From NCBI RefSeq assembly GCF_900129005.1, contig NZ_FQUN01000019.1, positions 24,843 to 88,842 on the forward strand: a stretch of 64,000 nt of DNA, in the 5' to 3' direction. The notes under the pieces are model-generated. The model searched no databases. It was not told where the DNA came from and saw only the letters and a program-made list of their open reading frames with translations. The DNA comes from Leeuwenhoekiella marinoflava DSM 3653. GTDB taxonomy: Bacteria; Bacteroidota; Bacteroidia; Flavobacteriales; Flavobacteriaceae. Position numbers and translations under genes: made by a program. Positions 62,020 through 64,000 of this stretch are shown one piece after another (the stretch's first letter is position 1; each line of letters begins with the position of its first letter).

Positions 62020-62173
62020 TGAAGGGGGGACTTTCAGCCCCAAGTATTAATACACCTAAGCATTTTCAGTGCAGCGGTGTTTAGTTAACTTTGGAATCTT
62101 AGGTTTGATAAACTCTAAATTTCTCATTGATAGGTAGTGAATTGCTAAAATCAATTGTAATTCTACCTACTTA

Positions 62174-63130
62174 TTATTGTTTCTGAAAATTTAAATTTAG
62201 TTGTTTTGCTCTTGTATTGATAAACTCTAACATCTTTACTTTTAACTCATCAATTAAGAAGCTATTGTTTATTAATTGAGGCCAATTTTGCATACCCTTT
62301 TCTATTCTGTTCCAAAGGTTTTCTATGGCTTTTTCGGGGATCTGTGCTTTGGCCATCGCTTCATTAAAATCTTTTTGTTTTAGCTTTCTTTTTTTACCAT
62401 TCAGATGTAAGGCCAATTCTTCCTGGTCTTCAGGTATTAATAGTTTTAACGCTACCATATCATAGGCTGAAGCCAATTGATACTGGTTATCCTTAAATGC
62501 TATTAATGAAAAGTTTTTTAAATGCATATCATTATTCCCTATTAAAAAGGAAACAATTACCTGTTGGTAAAACTTTACTACTTCTAACAGCGGATTTTGC
62601 GCATAGGTTAGTATTCCCTTTGCTATCTGCTCATATGAGCCTCGGTATTTATACTCTGTTAAGCGCTCCGTAAATTGACAGGCATCTTCCATTGGGTGTT
62701 TTCCGCCTTTAGCGGTACGGTCTATGCGTCTTGTTAAATAGGCCAACTCTCCACTTTTCATTTGAATCAATAAAAAGGGTACTGTATCAATACCACATGC
62801 CTGTGTTAGCAACATTGAGATGGCTTCTATCTCTGGCATTTGAGGGTATAAATCAAATGGTGGTTTTAAAATATATCTACCATTTAATGCTCCCACAATG
62901 GTTAATCTATTTTGCTCATCCCCTTCAGTAAATCCTAATGATAATTTTGGTTGAACTCCAGTCACTATAACCCTTTGTGCCAGATTTTCTTTGGCCAATT
63001 CTTCTATTTTAGAAAGCTCGTAGTCCAGCTGCAGAACAGCTGTATCTTCTTGCCAAAATGCCTTTAAGCAACTTTCATGGTACTTTAAATTACCCTCTAA
63101 CTCTTTATTACAGGCCAAACAGTACTTCAT
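62174..63130 (-). CDS. HipT-like toxin kinase (HipA C-terminal domain)
   Basis: 318 residues. The N-terminus has a cysteine/histidine motif (CLAC...HESC) usual for Bacteroidetes HipA proteins; then the kinase core: KLSLGFTEGD, GRYILKPPFDLYPQMPE (nucleotide-binding strand with lysine), YLTRRIDRTAKGG, SFLIGNNDMHLKNFSLI with the catalytic loop (N-D-M-H-L-K-N) and SAYDMVALKLL, the metal-binding DFG-like position. It lacks the N-subdomain 1 that is fused in E. coli HipA; that part is the preceding gene. Serine/threonine kinase toxins of this type phosphorylate aminoacyl-tRNA synthetases (HipA: GltX; the HipBST HipT: TrpS). Target here unknown. Confidence 0.9.
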   Translation of the reverse strand: MKYCLACNKELEGNLKYHESCLKAFWQEDTAVLQLDYELSKIEELAKENLAQRVIVTGVQPKLSLGFTEGDEQNRLTIVGALNGRYILKPPFDLYPQMPEIEAISMLLTQACGIDTVPFLLIQMKSGELAYLTRRIDRTAKGGKHPMEDACQFTERLTEYKYRGSYEQIAKGILTYAQNPLLEVVKFYQQVIVSFLIGNNDMHLKNFSLIAFKDNQYQLASAYDMVALKLLIPEDQEELALHLNGKKRKLKQKDFNEAMAKAQIPEKAIENLWNRIEKGMQNWPQLINNSFLIDELKVKMLEFINTRAKQLNLNFQKQ

Positions 63131-63444
63131 TTGCTTCTTACACTTATATTACCTATACAATCGCGACAGGTTGCAAGTAACAACCCCATACGATCTCTAG
63201 GATTTATTTTCCAATTTTTATGTGTTATGTCTAACAACCAACCTTCCGGAATTAAACCATCAAAAAAGGGAAATAAATTTTCTGAATAAAATGGATCTTT
63301 TTGTAATGGTATGGTTAAGGACACTGGTAAAACATTTTCCTTCTCTAAATACTCTTGCTGGTACTTAAAGTGATACCCATTTTCATCTTCAGTTAAGACT
63401 CCTGCTAATTGATTAGCTACCCAAATTTCTCCTTGTCTCATCAC
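63127..63444 (-). CDS. HipS-like protein (HipA N-terminal subdomain 1)
   Basis: 105 residues. RQGEIWVANQLAGVLTEDENGYHFKYQQEYL split, VLPVSLTIPLQKDPFYSENLFPFF, LIPEGWLLD, RDRMGLLLATCRDCIGNISV are the HipA N-terminal (Couple_hipA) pattern as a separate protein, as in HipBST systems, where HipS is the antitoxin-like partner of the HipT kinase. It overlaps HipB by about 32 bases and HipT by 4. The second ATG (63439-63441) is an equal alternative start. Confidence 0.9.
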   Translation of the reverse strand: MMRQGEIWVANQLAGVLTEDENGYHFKYQQEYLEKENVLPVSLTIPLQKDPFYSENLFPFFDGLIPEGWLLDITHKNWKINPRDRMGLLLATCRDCIGNISVRSK

Positions 63445-63658
63445 TTATAGGTGTTGGCGTTAAGGTATGCCCAAAAAACAATAGTATTTGGTTGATTTTA
63501 TCTGTCATTAAGTTGGGTTTTCCTTGTTCTAACTCGCGTACAAAACGAACTCCTACACCTGTCATATCTGCCAATTCTATTTGTGTAAGATCTGATTTTT
63601 TACGTCTATTACGAACAAAATTTGCTATAGGGGCATGTCTATTCCAATCTTTCATCAT
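63413..63658 (-). CDS. HipB-like Xre-type antitoxin
   Basis: 81 residues. Helix-turn-helix of the Xre class: FVRNRRKKSDLTQIELADMTGVGVRFVRELEQGKPNLMTDKINQIL (about 14-58), with the recognition helix GVRFVRELEQ. Short, as in HipB proteins, with the C-terminus overlapping the HipS start. It probably binds the three repeats just upstream and represses the operon. The ATG at 63656-63658 or the one at 63653-63655 may start it. Confidence 0.92.
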   Translation of the reverse strand: MMKDWNRHAPIANFVRNRRKKSDLTQIELADMTGVGVRFVRELEQGKPNLMTDKINQILLFFGHTLTPTPISDETRRNLGS

Positions 63659-63757
63659 TATACCTTTTCGGGTGCAATTTAATAATATTTTTAAAGGTTA
63701 TACCTTTTCGGGTGTATTTTTGCATTAAAATAATAATTTATACCCTATTGGGTCTAT
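63658..63757 (-). promoter_or_regulatory. Three operator-like sites upstream of hipB
   Basis: Sites at 63658-63677, 63698-63717 and 63738-63757, each starting TTATACC, with steps of exactly 40 bases. The first two read TTATACCTTTTCGGGTG, the third TTATACCCTATTGGGTC; core ACC..N5-6..GGGT forms an inverted repeat (perfect ACCC-TATT-GGGT in the third). They resemble in layout the operator arrays of HipB (TATCC-N8-GGATA). The first overlaps the hipB start. No clear TAnnTTTG promoter was seen between them. Confidence 0.8.
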
Positions 63758-64000
63758 TAAAAATATCTAATCATACTAATGCATTTTGATGTGATGCACC
63801 AATAATACGTATTGATCTGCTCATCGCATCAAATTGACAGCACTAATCTTTGATCTTCAGTATTATAGATCCAATTATTGAGAAGTCTTTTTAATTAGGA
63901 TATTTTCCGCTACCCGGGCTTCTCGATACAATCCTTTCACGCTAGGGCGCTCAAGAATCGAAGTGACACTTCTCGATACATTGGCTTTCGGCTGAGGCCT
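63758..64000. other. Right end with cgaagtgac-family repeat
   Basis: No gene. From about 63885 the sequence belongs to the repeat seen at 36970-37440 and 58880-59035: GAGAAGTC, CTTCTCGATACA, CTAGGGCGCTC, GAAGTGACACTTCTCGATA. Confidence 0.7.

Larger units (their letters stand above)
61281..62173. other. Gap with decayed gene remnants
   Basis: 893 bases. Contains repeat fragments (a damaged TCCCGATAGCTATCGGGA relative at about 61508-61527) and, on the plus strand, two remnants: a relative of the 65-residue gene (61726-61904) and a fragment of an unknown frame (61905-62019). No intact gene seen. Confidence 0.6.

Overview
The window comes from a member of the Bacteroidetes, most likely a marine flavobacterium. 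Evidence: SecA is about 1120 residues long and lacks the usual C-terminal zinc motif; several promoters fit TTG-N18..20-TAnnTTTG; ribosome binding sites upstream of starts are A-rich rather than GGAGG; an UpxY-type antiterminator opens a capsule locus; and intergenic gaps hold hairpin and 'cgaagtgac' repeats typical of this group. No rRNA, tRNA, CRISPR array or transposase gene was seen.

Layout. 1-2.1 kb: a partial DUF4199 protein, a small DUF3140-like protein and two adjacent genes (DUF1989 and YqcI/GntA-like), each interrupted by one in-frame stop. 2.3-10.6 kb: housekeeping genes (secA, DUF2795, cobalamin adenosyltransferase, RluD-like synthase, PASTA protein, ddl, coaD). 10.6-17.6 kb: two tandem secreted paralogs, a TonB receptor next to a PQQ-type sugar dehydrogenase, and a SulP transporter. 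17.7-25.7 kb: a complete trp operon on the minus strand, trpL-E-G-D-C-F-B-A. It is preceded by a consensus promoter, a leader peptide with three consecutive Trp codons and a terminator/antiterminator. Its genes carry repeat insertions: about 37 extra residues in TrpF, a hairpin-encoded N-terminus in TrpG, and two extra copies of the trpC 3' end.

25.7-29.0 kb holds no convincing gene. It is built from at least six copies of a composite repeat whose stems change sequence but stay complementary between copies. 29.1-32.8 kb: a MarR/nitroreductase/YceI operon with an operator over its promoter, then two thioredoxin-fold proteins and a rhodanese. 33.1-58.3 kb: a Wzx/Wzy-type surface polysaccharide locus. 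It supplies dTDP-L-rhamnose (rmlACDB) and UDP-glucuronate (Ugd), with probable UDP-galacturonate and UDP-xylose branches, plus glycosyltransferases, an acetyltransferase, a pyruvyl transferase, flippase, polymerase, initiating transferase, Wza-like and Wzc-like export proteins and Wzi. The middle of the locus is visibly richer in A+T than its ends.

58.5-62.0 kb: a four-gene cassette of unknown function (a 252-residue protein, DUF5675, two small membrane proteins), bordered by a 65-residue gene and, in inverted orientation, a decayed relative of it. 62.2-63.8 kb: a three-gene HipB/HipS/HipT-like toxin-antitoxin module with three operator-like sites at exactly 40-base spacing. The most unusual features are the covarying repeat island, the trp leader, and the repeat insertions and duplications touching trp gene ends.
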